Shown here piece by piece: positions 1 to 12,492 of a DNA stretch of 64,000 nt. Made by a program: the position numbers and the translations under genes. The stretch is from Eopsaltria australis. Its lineage: Eukaryota > Chordata > Aves > Passeriformes > Petroicidae. How positions within the stretch are numbered: position 1 is the stretch's first letter; every line of letters begins with the position of its first letter. The DNA lies in NCBI GenBank assembly GCA_034509425.1, contig JAVTVJ010000369.1, forward strand, positions 1,891,501 to 1,955,500, read 5' to 3'. Under the pieces are notes generated by a model. The model was not told the origin of the DNA, made no database searches, and was given only the letters and a program-made list of their open reading frames with translations.

Positions 1-1979
1 CATCCTGTGGTGGATCTTCTTTGAGCATTTTTATCTCTGCTGTGCCTGCAGTATCCATGGTATCATTTTCACTCTTCCTTATTCTGCCCATTTTTAGTTT
101 TCCTTGGGGATTTGGATAGAAAATGCCGTTTTCTCTTGTTATTTGTCATATTTGGGATTATTTACTCAAATGCAAAGCTGTTGGGTTTTGGTTCTCCCCA
201 GTAACTTTGAAAAATATTCACCTGCAAAATGTCTTAATATGCCTCTGGAATCTGAAAAAAAGATGGGTTTAAGAATGGTTTGGCAGCTCAGATTGCAGTA
301 AACACTAGGTTTGCTCCCTTTCCCATGCTCTTGGTGAGCTCTGCTTCGTTTAAAAATTAACAAAGACAAATGGTATTGAGAGAAAATAATGGTTTAGAAA
401 TCACATAAGGGCAAATTCAGGGACTACCCAGAGGCATCACAAGCCTGGCACGTGGTGGGATTCCAATCCCAAACTGCAGCCTGTGTGTAAAACCCTCCTC
501 TCTTCCCATCCATTTGCAAAGGAATATTTCTTCCAGGGCAGCAGGAGCTGGGACAGAGGGAGGGGACCATGGTACAAACACTGCAGAGAACCCAGCTCAC
601 ACCTCACACTGAGCCTGTGCTCCTCAGGGCCCTTCCTGTAGGAGCGGCACCCCCCAAAAAATGCCAAAAATGCCCCCAAAAAGAGCAGGTTGCTGCTGCC
701 AGCAGTGGCTGCAGTGGCTGTGGTGATGTTTCCTCCCAAACCAACACCAACAGTGCAAGGGCAGAGCTGGCCCCAGGTAGGATTTTGGATGGCATTTTGG
801 ATGCACAAGGTGGGTTTGCAGGGAGGGTGGCTGGGGGTGGTACCAGCCTGACTTGGCCTGAGACTCGTCCCTGACATTGTCCTGTCACAGGAATAGCTGG
901 GAAACTCCACAGTTCTGCCCTGGCTTCTCCAACAATGTTTGCTTCCAACCCTGTAAGTTCCTTTTGCATGAGCAATCCAGCCCTTCCTTCAGCTGTCTGT
1001 GTGCCAAGGTTCTTCCTCCTGGATGCTCCTCTCCCATTTCTGTCACCAGCAGAAGGCATTTCCTTCTGGCCTTGTGGGGTCACCTCTTCCTTCCTGGCTC
1101 TTTCCTTCCTTCAGATCCATGGAACTCGCTGTCCTAAATCTCCTCCTCCAAGGAAGGAGGTGCATCCTTCACTGCACTTTCCAAGAGCCAGTTCTTGCCT
1201 CTCCAAGGGTCAGGGAGTGTTCACCAGGGGCTGCCTATTCCAGGAACTTTGGCTGCGTGTCCCAGAGCAGGAGGAGGAGAGGAGCAGCTGGGAGGAGGAG
1301 AGGGAAAGTATTGCAAAATCCCAGCTGGCAAGCCAGAATCCAGAGGAAAAGTGGTGAAAGGAAAGGCTTGGAGGTCAAAGCAGCCAGAAAAAGCCCAGGG
1401 CCTTGACTTGCAAGGTCCCTGTGATTGTGACAATCTGTATTTTGGGCTCCTGACCTGAGTTTTCTGAAAGAAACAATGACTAATTGTGATAGGATGCTGT
1501 CTGAATACAAAACCAGGGTGGGAAATCTATTTCCAAGCCCCAGCTGTTGTGTTCTGTGCTCCTGTAAAGCTCAGGCCCTGAGCTTTCATCCAGGTTCTCC
1601 AGGAGCACGGTGTTGTTTGGAAATCCATGGAAATCTGTGCCCAGAACAGCGTTTTTTAGTGAGGATCTCCTGGCAAAGGGACAAATTTTAAGGAGCTCAT
1701 GTCTTGGTCAAGAAACCCAGATGGAGGCTGACTTTACCCACCACAAGATCAACCTTCAGTATTTCAGAATCACCCCCAAAATTTCTGTTGCTGTCTTCTG
1801 TTAAGTCATTAATTTTAATATTGTTTACATGGAACATTATTATTGTTATTTGTTATTTTCTCCTCTTTTCCCCTGCCATGAGATGATCAAAGCCAGAGCA
1901 TCCTGCCCCCAGCCCATTCATTTCTGACTTCTATTTTAGTCCCTTCTCAGCCTTCACTCAGTGGATTGATCTCAGTGGG
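1..1979. other. Unassigned non-coding stretch
   Basis: No repeat family or exon is recognised here. Several ORFs of 130-160 codons overlap on both strands between about 437 and 1460. They are rich in Pro, Ser, Gly, Cys and Trp, share no motif, and overlap each other in different frames, which fits GC-rich filler rather than a gene. The last 200 bases are more AT-rich. Confidence 0.6.
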
Positions 1980-2462
1980 CACAATCTGTCCATGGTTCCA
2001 CCACAGACACAATCTGTCCATGGTTCCACCTGGCACAATCTGTCCATGGTTCCACCTGGCACAATCTGTCCTTGGTTCCACCTGGCACAATCTGTCCTTG
2101 GTTCCACCACAGGCACAATCTGTCCATGGTTCCAACACAGGCACAATCTGTCCATGGTTCCACCTGGCACAATCTGTCCATGGTTCCACCTGGCACAATC
2201 TGTCCATGGTTCCACCACAGGCACAATCTGTCCATGGTTCCACCCAGCACAATCTGTCCATGGTTCCACCACAGGCACAATCTGTCCATGGCTCCAACAC
2301 AGGCACAATCTGTCCTTGGTTCCACCTGGCACAATCTGTCCTTGGTTCCACCTGGCACAATCTGTCCATGGTTCCAACACAGGCACAGTCTGTCCTTGGT
2401 TCCAATAGGCACAATCTGTCCTTGGTTCCAATAGGCACAATCTGTCCTTGGTTCCACGGAGG
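1980..2462. repeat. Minisatellite, about 18 copies of a 26/28-bp unit
   Basis: Eighteen head-to-tail units each begin cacaatctgtcc and continue (a/t)tggttcca. They end in one of a few short variants: 'cctgg' (26 bp), 'ccacagg' or 'acacagg' (28 bp), or 'atagg' (26 bp). The two length classes are interspersed, as expected from repeated slippage or unequal exchange. The unit lacks stop codons in several frames on both strands, so ORFs of 120-254 codons run across it; I treat them as artefacts. A stray partial unit (caatctgtccatgg) lies at about 2596-2609 inside the next duplication. Confidence 0.93.
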
Positions 2463-2490
2463 GCCCTGGTGAGTGGCTCTCCTTCCCTCT

Positions 2491-2735
2491 GTTCTCCTGC
2501 CTGCACAACAGTTTCTCACCAGAAACCCTTGCAGGGTGAATTTTGCCACCCCTCTGTCCCCCAGAGTGACCACACCACTCACCTGTCCTTTCTGACAATC
2601 TGTCCATGGAGCTGTTTGTTCTCCTGCCTGCACAACAGTTTCTCACCAGAAACCCTTGCAGGGTGAATTTTGCCACCCCTGCCCCCAGAGTGACCACACC
2701 ACTCCCATTCTGAAGCATGGAGCTGTTTGTGTGCA
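2491..2735. repeat. Tandem duplication, two copies of about 127 bp
   Basis: The segment beginning gttctcctgcctgcacaaca at 2491 recurs at 2618 and runs in parallel (agtttctcaccagaaaccc ... agtgaccacaccactc) to about 2735, with small deletions in the second copy. The first copy ends with a partial unit of the upstream minisatellite, so both probably arose by the same kind of local slippage. No coding role is visible. Confidence 0.88.
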
Positions 2736-4493
2736 CGGGGTTGAGCTGGTGGCAAGGGCTATTTTAATTTCCCCCCAGAGCTGTGCTGATTTAAGCTCAC
2801 AGAGTGGATTATGACTTTATTAAACCAACTTCATTTTCCCCTCAAGAAGCCCCTGCAAAACTTCTTGACCTTGTTCCTTCTCCTGGCCCCACACAGGGAA
2901 CATTTTCAGAATTCCCTTTTTACACCTGGTGATCACCTCTTCTCACTAATGAACAAACCTCTTGAGGGAACTCCCAAGGAGGCAGCAGGGTTTGGGAACA
3001 GAAATTACAACATGTGCTAAATCATTCCAAATGAAATAGTTAGTGCACCAAATAAAGTACATGCTCTTTATTGTTGTCTCATTAGAAATGCTTGATCACT
3101 TCCAGCAAAGCGCAGTGGATGCAGATATAAATATCAGATCCCTGCTTCAAAAGCCTTACGGGAAAAGGGACAAACCTGCAAATTTCCATGAGCTGTGGAC
3201 TTAGGGGCAGCTCAGCAGAGGCTGCCAGAGCCCTCCCTGCACTCTGCTGTTTATTGGAGATGCTGCTTTGCAGTGAACTCGGTGCCCTGATCTCCATTCC
3301 TCACTGTGGCACTGGTCAAGGCTTTGGAGAGAAACAGAAAATTGTATTGATTATGCAAAGTGTCCATAAAGCACATTTTTATGGGGGAGACCTGGGTGCA
3401 CTAAAGCAGCAGACTCTGGGATTTAGTTGGAAACTGGAGCATGAGGGAGGGTGAGGGGATGGACTGGAACCATCGCAGCTCCAAACCATCAGCAGTGTGT
3501 CCCCTGGCAGCTGGGGTTCTGGTTTGGTGGCTGTGGCAAGCCTGTCCCTGACTGGTTATACTGGTTTGTGCTGGAGTCTGTTACGTCTGTAGGGGGTAGT
3601 AAAACTTCTGACTTCAAAGAGGTCAAAACACAATAAATCCTCAATGCAAGGCCAGGGTGAGGAGAGCGTCCCAAACGTTGGGGTGATGGGGGCTGGAGTG
3701 AGACCAGACCTCAGTGCAAAAGCTGAAATGATAAAAGTGAAAGCAATTACTGTTGATAATTGTTTTGGTATAAGCTGAATTTCTGCTTTTACTATGAGAC
3801 AATGCAAAATAATGGCAAAACTCCTTTATTAGGGACAGGTGAGTTGTGCTCTCCTGGCTCTGTCCGTGAGGTGGTTGATGTTTGCACCCCCACCTGCCTG
3901 AGGACAGATGAGCTGCTGCTTTATCCCCTCCTTCCTTGCTTTAGTCCTTTTCCTCCTTCTTGTCTCAGTGCCCACAAACTGGTCCAGCAGAGTGTGTTGA
4001 TGTCATTGGTGTTTTAATTAATTCTCCTGATTGCTAAAAGATAAATGGAACTGAGGCAAATGTGGTGGCTCTTGCCAAAGAGGCAGCTTGGAGCAAGGAG
4101 AAGGAGGGGGATGGAGATGTGGATGTGAGATCCCTGAGTGGATGGGTGCTGTGGATCCAGACATGGAACAAGACATGAAAAAGGCAAATTCTTTTTCTGA
4201 GCTGCTTCACACTTTGGATGGGCAATCTTGCAAGAGCTGGAGGTTTTCAAGGACTTCTAGGAGTACTGCTAGAAGTGGCCTCTTCAGAGCTATTTCATTT
4301 CTCTCTCTTTGCCTGGATAGAGGCAAAGCCCTGATCTCACTAACACACAGCCATCAGCTTTCCAAGCAGGATGAAATCAGATGAGATCCTTGTATCACAT
4401 GGAAATATACACACAGGAAATAGTCAGCAGGCAGTGATCAGGGAGGAATTCTTAAAGAAATTAGATTGAATTTGGCTTTAACCAAAAAAAGGC
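2736..4493. other. Unassigned non-coding stretch
   Basis: No recognised repeat or exon. ORFs are all below 100 codons and overlap on opposite strands. Composition is mixed, with AT-richer sequence at 2760-3120 and 3700-4050. Confidence 0.6.
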
Positions 4494-4528
4494 TTCCCTT
4501 TCCCTTTCCCTTTCCCTTTCCCTTTCCT
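4494..4528. repeat. Hexanucleotide microsatellite (TTCCCT)n
   Basis: About 5.5 uninterrupted copies of a 6-bp pyrimidine unit, strictly one-stranded C/T. It lies in otherwise unique sequence. Confidence 0.92.
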
Positions 4529-5020
4529 CTAACAGCTTCTTTCTACTCACCTTAGCTTTGAATATCCTTTTTTTTTCTTCTTCAGGAAGGTGCTTTTAAT
4601 TAGCAAAGAATGGTATTTCATGGTGGGAGGTGCTCTTGTGTGCAGACTGTGGATCAGCTACCCAGATAAAAACACTTTCAGACTAAGAACATCGTGGTTT
4701 AGTTGGGAAATGCCTGCTTGATTTCACTGCTAAGCAGCAATTTCTGTGCAATAGCAGCAAAGGTGAGCTGGGGAAAGCCTTGGCTCCCGTTCAGATCTGC
4801 AAATGAGCACGAGCTCAGTGGAGCAGGGGATGGGATTTCTCCCAGCTTGGTGTGCTCACCCCTCCCAGCAGGTCCAGATCCATTTAATTGAGGTGCTTAT
4901 GTTGCACTGGGGGCAGGGAAAGTTGTTTGCAGGACAGAAAGGAGTGATTAACAATAAAAAAATCAGGTTATCGAGTCACAAAGAAAGATGGGCTGAATCA
5001 GAAGCTTTTGTTGGAGCCAC

Positions 5021-5066
5021 TGTACATTGGGACTGGGGATATTCTGTACATTGGGACTGGGATTAT
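5021..5066. repeat. Short tandem duplication, 24-bp unit x2
   Basis: The word tgtacattgggactggg occurs at 5021 and again at 5045, giving two almost identical 24-bp units. Confidence 0.85.
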
Positions 5067-5575
5067 TCCTGACCTTGGACCTTCACCATGTCCTGGTTTG
5101 TGTTTGAGGAAGTCCCTGAGGTTTTAACAGAACGGCTGGAAAGGGCAGGCACTTGGGGTCAACTTCATAGCTGAAGTGATTCCAACTGGGGCACGTGCAT
5201 CTGCTTGAAAAACTTGAATTCAGTGTCCCAGCGCCTGAGCAGCCTGGGGGAGGCTCAGCTCCCACAGAGGTGTCCTGCTGGGGTTGATTTTGATGTGCAG
5301 CCAAGGACATCAGCATGAACCTGTGCCTTGGGAACCCCAGGAAAAGCACGAGTGCTGTGCCCCTGGACACAGCTCGGCTTTGCTGCTAGCACACCTCAAA
5401 CCAATTAAGCCAGCATCAGGTTTTTAATTGCCTAGGTTAAGCTGGTGCAGCCCTCAGTGTGCACGCCCATAAATCAATTTAAACGCAAGCTGTAGGAAAA
5501 TTTACATTAAAGCAGCACTTCAGCGGACTGCCTTTTAAACAAAAACAAGAATGGAGAGAAAACAACTCCTGGTGA
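5067..5575. other. Unassigned non-coding stretch
   Basis: No recognised repeat. A 95-codon minus-strand ORF at 5083-5370 has no recognisable motif and no splice context that I would trust. Confidence 0.55.
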
Positions 5576-5641
5576 CCCTTTGCAGGCTCCCTGGGATGCA
5601 GGAGTGTGCCCTTTGCAGGCTCCCTGGGATGCAGGACTGCT
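5576..5641. repeat. Short tandem duplication, 33-bp unit x2
   Basis: The word ccctttgcaggctccctggg starts at 5576 and again at 5609. The units differ only in their last few bases. The period is a multiple of three, so ORFs through it carry a repeated CRLPGMQ peptide, which can look like a protein repeat but is only two units long. Confidence 0.88.
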
Positions 5642-6596
5642 CCAGCACGGGCTGTTCTCCCCTGGAGCTGCTGCTGCAGCTGCTGGATGTGGAATCAGGA
5701 GCTCAGCCTGCCTGTAGGGAAGGGACTGGGCCAGCCCAAGCTCAGCAGCTCACCAGGGGCCAACAGGAGCTGCTGGGCTGTGCCCAAAGCATCCCATGGT
5801 AACACCCTGACAAGCAGGTGTAAATCCCTGCCCATGGCAGCAGAGCCAGCTGCAGGTTGCCTTTCTTCCCCAAACCCTGCTGCTTTCACCTCAAGTCTCT
5901 TGTAAGTCCAGCTTGGATTCAGTGATTTTATCCTTGTGAGAAAGGGGAAACTCAGCCTTTGTTGTCTGTCCCTCTCCTTTAACTTAAGCCTCCCTGCACA
6001 GAGTTTCCTCCTCAGCCCACGGCTCTGCAGGCTGGGGGACTTCTTGTGGCTCCTTGGGGAGAGAAGCAAGTGCTCCAAAACTCACAATAAAGCCATCAGC
6101 ATCCCTGGGAAGAAGGAAAAAGGACAATTCTTTGCTCCTGCTCCCACCTGCAGAGACTCCACGTGCCAGCTGTGATGAGCACTCTGAGAGAGCCTCCCCA
6201 AACCCCACAGTTCTCACTCCTGCTCCTGTTTTCCTTTCGTTTTCAGAGTTTTGTTCTTAATCAGCCAAGGCAGTCAGGGAAGAATAAACACAGCCACAAC
6301 AGCTTGGAAAATGTTTAAGCCATGACTGCAGAGTCTCCTTGCTCTGGCTCCTACCCTGGGCACAGCTCTGCTGGCAGGGACAAGGCAAGAGCAAGAGGGG
6401 CCCATGAAAAGCCTCCTCACTCACACCTCTTGTTAATACAGGACTGAAGTGTGGGAGAGAAATTTTCTCCTGAAAAGCTACAGAAATTTCTCAGGACAAA
6501 CTTTTGCATAGGGATCTCCAAGCAGTGAGGAACTCTAACACCTGACAGCACTGCAGGTTGATGTTTTGCAGGTGTGTTATTTGTCAACAGCTCTTC
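5642..6596. other. Unassigned non-coding stretch
   Basis: GC-rich to about 6400, then more balanced. Overlapping ORFs of 70-127 codons on both strands around 5700-6260 have no recognisable motif. No CR1 tail, LTR or tRNA pattern was found. Confidence 0.55.
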
Positions 6597-6620
6597 TTTT
6601 TTTTTATTTTTTTTTTTTTT
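6597..6620. repeat. Poly-T tract
   Basis: A run of T interrupted by a single A. It could be the reverse complement of a retroposed poly-A tail, but no source gene is recognisable beside it. Confidence 0.85.
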
Positions 6621-9600
6621 GCCTATTAATCCTGGTTACATAAATAATCACTGCAGAACAGGACAGTGAATACAATCTTGCGTTCACTGAGTTTTCCAGG
6701 GCTGGAATTCCTACAGCTGGGAAGCAGCTGCAGTGTCTCCTTGGTTGTTGTGATGCTGAGCTGTGGGATCAGGTAATGATTATTTAATGATGAACTTCTA
6801 ATACCTGGCTATGATGATAAAATAAATTGCATCCATGTGTGCCAGAGAGCACATCCTGGCTCTGTGGAGCTGCACAAATGAGTTATTTGCCAGGAGTGTT
6901 GTGAGCTCTTACAGGAGCCCCCGTGTGAGCTGGGAGCACACGAGTGCCTGTAGCAGCAGGGTCTACACCCCATTAACTGGAACTTGGCTGTGTGAGTGAC
7001 CCCAGAGCAAACCCCCTTAAAACCCCCTAGAGGAGGGGACAGCCTGGATGAACAAGGTGAATTTAGTCCTGCACATCGGGTGCTTTGATTAAGAGATGCT
7101 GCCTTGAGGAGTGATTTGGGGTTTGGAACACACTGAGCATCCTGGAGGTGGGAGCTGAGCTAGGAAAGATTTGCCAGATTTTCTCAATTGGATTTTGGGT
7201 GGGAGCTGGTGAGTAAGGAGGAGGGTGCCAGCCCCATCAGCTGTGCCAGCCAGCAGGAATGGAGACATGGAACAGAAACCTCAGTTAGAAAATGCAGAGG
7301 ATTAAGGATTAACTCATTGCTGCCTTCTGACTCAGTTTTAAACTTCTCCGAGGAGTCACTTCATTCTCCACCCATTCTTTTCCTTCTGCATCTCCCACTG
7401 GGTGCTTTCAGGCAGTTATTCCAAGGTTGGGACTGGGGCTGTACCCAGGGAAGGGAGGAATCTCCATTCATGTGAGGACAGCAAATAAAGCAAAAAAGAG
7501 TTAGGATGGAGCTTGACTTGTGCTGGTCCAGAAGGAAAGAAAGAAGAGGCATCTTAAAGAAAACACTGAAGTGCAGGAATCCCTGTCCACAGAATCCCAT
7601 GTGAGAAGCCTGCAGGTGAAGGTGGGCACTGAGTGCAGAGTTGTAACTCAAGGACATCGTCACAAAGCCATCAAGCAACTGTCTTTGATATTGATATCAT
7701 ATTTGTGTATTTCCCCTCTCCCTTAATTGGATGTCAGCCACGTGGCAAGGTTATTCTGTTAGACAAGCTGGGAAATGACAATGACAGCATTATAATTAAG
7801 TGCCAGGACATGCAGCCAACACAATTACCATGCTGTTATTACACTGGATGATGTGCTAAAGAAGCTCATAAAAACACTGTAAAGAATATAAATCATGGGA
7901 CATATGTACAATTGGGGAAGAGAATGTTTCCCCTTTTGCTAAAGCCCAATCAGTGCTAGATAAGGCCAATGAAGGAGATGTTTCCTTGCACTGACAGGTT
8001 CCTACTTTCAAACGACTCCAGTAGCAAGCAGTGCTTCTTTTTATTTCAGCTTCAGGTGTGGTGCTGCAAATCTCAGCAGTTTTTAAGCAGGTATTTCCCC
8101 TCTGTTCTCAGCCCTTGCCTTCCTCTGTACCTGCACCAAATCTCACCAGTTTTCAGGCTTTTCTTGGCCTCGTGCAGGCATCTGTCACTGCTGGCAGTGC
8201 TGTCCTGTTCCGCTGATTTTCTGGGTTTTCTTCCTCATAAAGAGTTGAACTAAAGGCTGAATCTTCTCACTGAAGGCAGGAGACCTGGGGGATTCCTGTG
8301 GAAGATGCCACTTACACAAAACACTGATTAACAGCTGGAACTCCATGCCCTATTTGCAGTCTTTCCTCCTTGGGCTGTGTGAGGAGGTTGAAGTTTGTGC
8401 TTGTCAACCTCTACCTTGAGTCAGAAGATGCTGACATTCACTTCAAAAGAGAAACTGCCCTGTCAGTCAGATCCTTGGCCTTGCAGACCTTTGGGCTGGA
8501 GCTGAACTTCTCTAAAACCCCAAAGTGCCCAAAAGCAGGGCTGCCCAGGAGCTCTGGTGCTTCCACAGCCAAAGGCTGTTCTGCTGAAGCTCGGCCACGT
8601 TGCTGTTCTGACAACATTTTTGCTTCAAATCATCTTCTCCTTAGAAAGCTGCCACTCTGATATCTTCAGAAAAATGACAACCTCCCTTTTTTTTTCATCT
8701 TTTAATTGGCATGCCTTGCTGCTGTACTGCACAGAGCTGAAATTTCTAATGGTCAAATTTTATCAGTTCGAAAAACCCAGTGCTTTGAAATGAAGCGTAA
8801 AAGAAGTTAAATTGTCTCCACTGCCTGTTTTGATGTTTGATCTAAACATTCTGGCAATTTGAACGATTTGAGGATATTTAGGGGTTTGAAATCCTGACTA
8901 ATGTGCTGAATTCACAGCCCTTGAAGTGCTCGTGGTAGCTCAGATCTGCTGCCAGGATCTCCAATACCTTGATTCCTTCCAAGGCTAGGCAAGGAGAGCT
9001 TGGGTCTGAAGGAATAAATGTCCAAAGCACCTGCAAAACACCCTGTGCTCCTCTTGAACAGCACAGGATCAGGCCCTGAGGCCTTGCTGCCGCACTTCCA
9101 TCTCATTGAACAGGAATAAAAACAAAGCAAAAGGGTTTGTGCCAGGCCTGTATTGGTACAAATGTTGAAATACGGAGCTGGTGAACTTGGTTTACTGTCC
9201 CAGTGGCTGGTAATTAGCGTGGCTATTTGTAAACCTTGTGCTCACTGATCTCCACTCCTGGGAGTCTCAGCAGTTTCATCTCACCCAGACACTGGCAGTT
9301 CCTCCTTCTCTGGAATTACTTGACACGAGTTTTGGGAGGATGCTCTGAGCCAGCCCACAGGGGCTCAAGTGACATCCCCAAAGAACCAGGGATGCAGGAG
9401 GGTCTCTCTGCACTCTGTCCCTCTGATAAAGGGCTGCTGAAAGGTCCCTTTGTGACAAAAATCCCAAAGGCCACTGGTAAGGCCGTGTTGTCTCTGACTG
9501 GGTTTTCCTTTCTGTGAGTTCTTGTCACATTCAGCCTTTGGTAAGGGAGAGAACTCCAGAGATGACAGGGCTTTATTACTGCTCATTATTATTTTAAACT

Positions 9601-9950
9601 TACTCTTTTACAACAGGCAGGCTGAGAGGCTGCTGCCTGACATCCATTTCAGTGGATTCCTTATTTCATATTTTAAACCATAATGAGGAGCCCAATGTCC
9701 AGACTGGCAGCTGCAGGTGAGCACCTTCCTCATCAAAATATTGAAATAAAAGGGGAGCTGCTGGTTCAGCACCAAACTCCTGCTGGGACACCTGGATTTG
9801 TAAGGAACAAAACAGATCCACACGTGCTGGGAGGGGTTTGCAGGTGTCTTCTGTAGGTGCAGGGGCTCAGGAAGGAAGGAAGGACACAGGGATCACCCAT
9901 GTGTCAGTTCTGTGGGTGGATGATGTGTGGGAGAGCATTGGTACGGGGTA
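6621..9950. other. Unassigned non-coding stretch, AT-richer at 7,680-7,960
   Basis: No recognised repeat over 3.3 kb, which is long for this window. ORFs are all under 110 codons. The part at 7680-7960 is AT-rich, CpG-poor and rich in ATTA/TAAT words (for example cattataattaagtgcc and cacaattaccatgc), a texture often seen in conserved regulatory DNA; see findings. Confidence 0.5.
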
Positions 9951-10202
9951 GTCAGAGAATCCTGGAATGTCCTGAGCTGGAAGAGACCCCCAGGATCATC
10001 CAGGGCAGCTCCTGTCCCTGCACAGACACCCCAACAACCCCACCCTGGGCATCCCTGGCAGCGCTGTCCAAACGCTCCTGGAGCTCTGGCAGCCTCGGGG
10101 CCGTGCCCATTCCCTGGGGAGCCTGGGCAGTGCCCAGCACCCTCTGGGGGAAGAACCATTCCTGATCTCCAGCCTGACCCTGCCTGGCACAGCTCCAGCT
10201 GT
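9951..10202 (-). mobile_element. CR1 LINE 3'-end fragment
   Basis: Antisense CR1. It starts with a degenerate tail (agagaatcctggaatgtcc, then tgagctggaagagaccccca) and runs through the characteristic 'cagacaccccaacaacccca' and 'ccctggggagcctgggcagtg' blocks to the 5' truncation near 10,202. It shares these blocks with the copies at 17,769, 35,460 and 39,764, so all four belong to one subfamily. ORFs on both strands here are CR1 3' UTR, not coding. Confidence 0.93.
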
Positions 10203-11988
10203 TTCTGCCTCGTTTTCTTTTTTTTTTGGATAAATGGATAACTGCCCCTAAAACTGTTCTACCCTCTCCCAACCCAGCAGGCCAAGCAGGGATCTCGGTG
10301 ATCCCATGGGAACTCCTGAAGGAGCTCTGCCTTGTCCGTGCTGGATCCAGCAGCACAGAGGATGTGTCAGGCTGGGGAGAAGGGCCAGCATTTGGAGGTG
10401 TTCCTTAGTGTCCATAATTCTGGGGTTTGTTGGCACCTGACAAGATAAAACTGGGATTTACTACAAAATGAGGAGACTTGACTTGAAAACTTGGGCAACA
10501 GGATTTGTTTGGCTTTTTCCTATCAAGTTCTGCAGCTGAGGAGGCTTCTGTTGTGTCACCAGAAAAAAAAATAAATCTTTCTCTAGATTGTAGTTCTTGT
10601 GCTTTTAGGAATGGAAAAGCCTTCAGCTGTCTCTGGCTGTTCAAGAGAAGCAAATGTGAGACAGATCTTTCTTGATTCCGTTTTCATGGCTCTGCTGGGC
10701 ACTTTCCCCCTCATCTCCTGGCAGCAGATGTGCAGAGGAAAGGTCAGGAATTGCTGTGCTGGAATCCTCCCCCAGCCACCCCCTCTGTCTGTGGGAGCCG
10801 TGCTGGGATGTGATGGGACAGATGTCACATCATGACAAGCCCTTGCTCTGAGCTCTGGACAAGTTCTGCATGCTCTGAATGTCATTGATGCAACACAAGG
10901 ATAATCCTGTGATTCCCTGGCATTTCAGGGAGCTTGTGGCATGTCCTGAGCTTGTCTGGTTCGCTGGAGGTGCTGAGATAATTCTGGCTTCCCCCTTGGA
11001 TGTGCTCCCACTTTGCACTGGCTCCTCTGTGCACTGTTCCACACTCAGGATGTTCTGGTGCCTCTGTTCCACTCATTTGCAGTGCTGGAAGTGGCTCAGA
11101 GGTCTGTGGAGATGCCTGGGTGTCGAGACCCTGCCGTGGTGATGGAGCAGGAGCTGCACAGCACACAAACAGTGCTCAGGGAGGCTCTGCAGGGCTGAGC
11201 AGCCACCCCTCTCCTGTGCCAGGCCCCACCTCTGGGCTGGCATTGCAACCCAGCCCTCTCCTAAATGACTTACCAGACACCAAACACTGGTAAGTGCTTG
11301 GAAAGGGAAAAAAATAAATAAAGGCAAGCAGAGCATCACTCACCAAGCTCTCTGTACATCCCACTCTGGATTGCCCCTTCCTTCAAATCAAACAATACAA
11401 TTCTGCAATCAGATGTTTTCTGGCAGAAGCGCACAGAGCACAGTGCCACTGAGCAGATCTGAGCGGCTGAGCTTCTCACAGAGGGCTGAGCAGAAATAAT
11501 TTGCTTAAAGGTTTTACCTAAAGGATCAGTCCTGAGATAAGGATGCCACTTCAAAAGGTGGCCTTCAGATCAATATAAGCAATATAAGCAATTATATAAA
11601 TAATATAATTGTCAGGCTGGATCAGACCCTTCTTGCTTAGGTTTGTGTTGTGATTTAAATCTAAAATAGCTGCTTCTTTGGAGCAAAGTGGGAGAACTTA
11701 ATGGAAGGACTCGCCCACACATTTTATCTTCCCTATCTTTAACAATTAATGTTCAGTTTCAGGCCTGATGAACAAAGAAGAAGCCCCTTGCTCGGTGCTG
11801 TTGCTGTAATTGATACCTCTAAGTGCTCTATTAATGGAAATGCTTCCAAGTCTTCAGGTTTCTCCTGACTTGCTGAGCGTTGATTGTGCCTGATCTCACT
11901 TGGGACACGGTGTGGGGACAGAGGCTCAGGGTTCCTTTTTCATCCTTTAGAATCCCCACCTTTGTTTTCCTGGTCTGTTCTCTTTTCT
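10203..11988. other. Unassigned non-coding stretch
   Basis: No recognised repeat. Overlapping ORFs of up to 134 codons at 10,226-11,370 have mixed composition and no motif. The sequence becomes AT-rich towards 11,570-11,850, including short 'aatataagcaatataagcaa' duplications. Confidence 0.5.
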
Positions 11989-12040
11989 GAGCTTTAAAAT
12001 CCTTTCCAACCCAACCCAAACCAGTCCATGATTCACTGAT
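11989..12040 (+). mobile_element. Short CR1 3' tail (degenerate)
   Basis: The words gagctttaaaatcctttcc, then aacccaacccaaaccagt and catgattcactgatt, match the sense CR1 terminus (gatctttaaggtcccttcc ... ccaaaccattctatgattc). Only about 50 bp is recognisable, so this is either a very short 5'-truncated insertion or a heavily decayed one. Confidence 0.5.
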
Positions 12041-12373
12041 TTTAAGTGTTCAACTCTCCCCAGCTACCCCTTTATCCACATTTCTGTGGAGATCCTGGTG
12101 TTTTCACTCTGTGGCCCAAACCTGGGGTATTTTGGCAGGAGACAAACAGGATGTGTCTCTCCCCTCCCTCACTGACAGCACATCTCAAACTGGAGCAGAC
12201 ACAGAGCTTTTATCCTGACACTGTCTGTCAAATGTAAGAACATTTTTAGATCCACTTCAGAGAAAATCAAAATGTTTAATCTGGAAAAGCTTGAAATGCA
12301 TCATCAACCCATCCACCCCCTTTGCTTTTCCTTAGAGGACCAGTTGCTGATGCAGTGGAAGTCCACATAGGTT

Positions 12374-12492
12374 TGATAATTATTATTATTGATTATTATT
12401 ATTATTGATTATTATTTATTTATTGATTATAAAGCTGCATGTTTGGTGATATGATGATGATGATGATGATGATTATTATTATTATTATTATT
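12374..12492. repeat. Compound (ATT)n/(GAT)n microsatellite
   Basis: ATT-type units run from 12,374 to about 12,430. After a short unique spacer come seven GAT units and then ATT units to 12,492. The mixed purity suggests an old, still slipping locus. Confidence 0.92.

Noticed and set aside
1980..2462. CRISPR-like array
   Set aside because: There are no unique spacers; units are directly adjacent, in vertebrate-type DNA.
1947..2736. ORFs of 168-254 codons on both strands
   Set aside because: They lie across the 26/28-bp minisatellite, and both strands are open at once, as expected from repeating a stop-free unit.
6597..6620. Processed pseudogene marked by poly-T
   Set aside because: No recognisable mRNA-like sequence or target duplication next to it; the same holds for the poly-T at 51,568.
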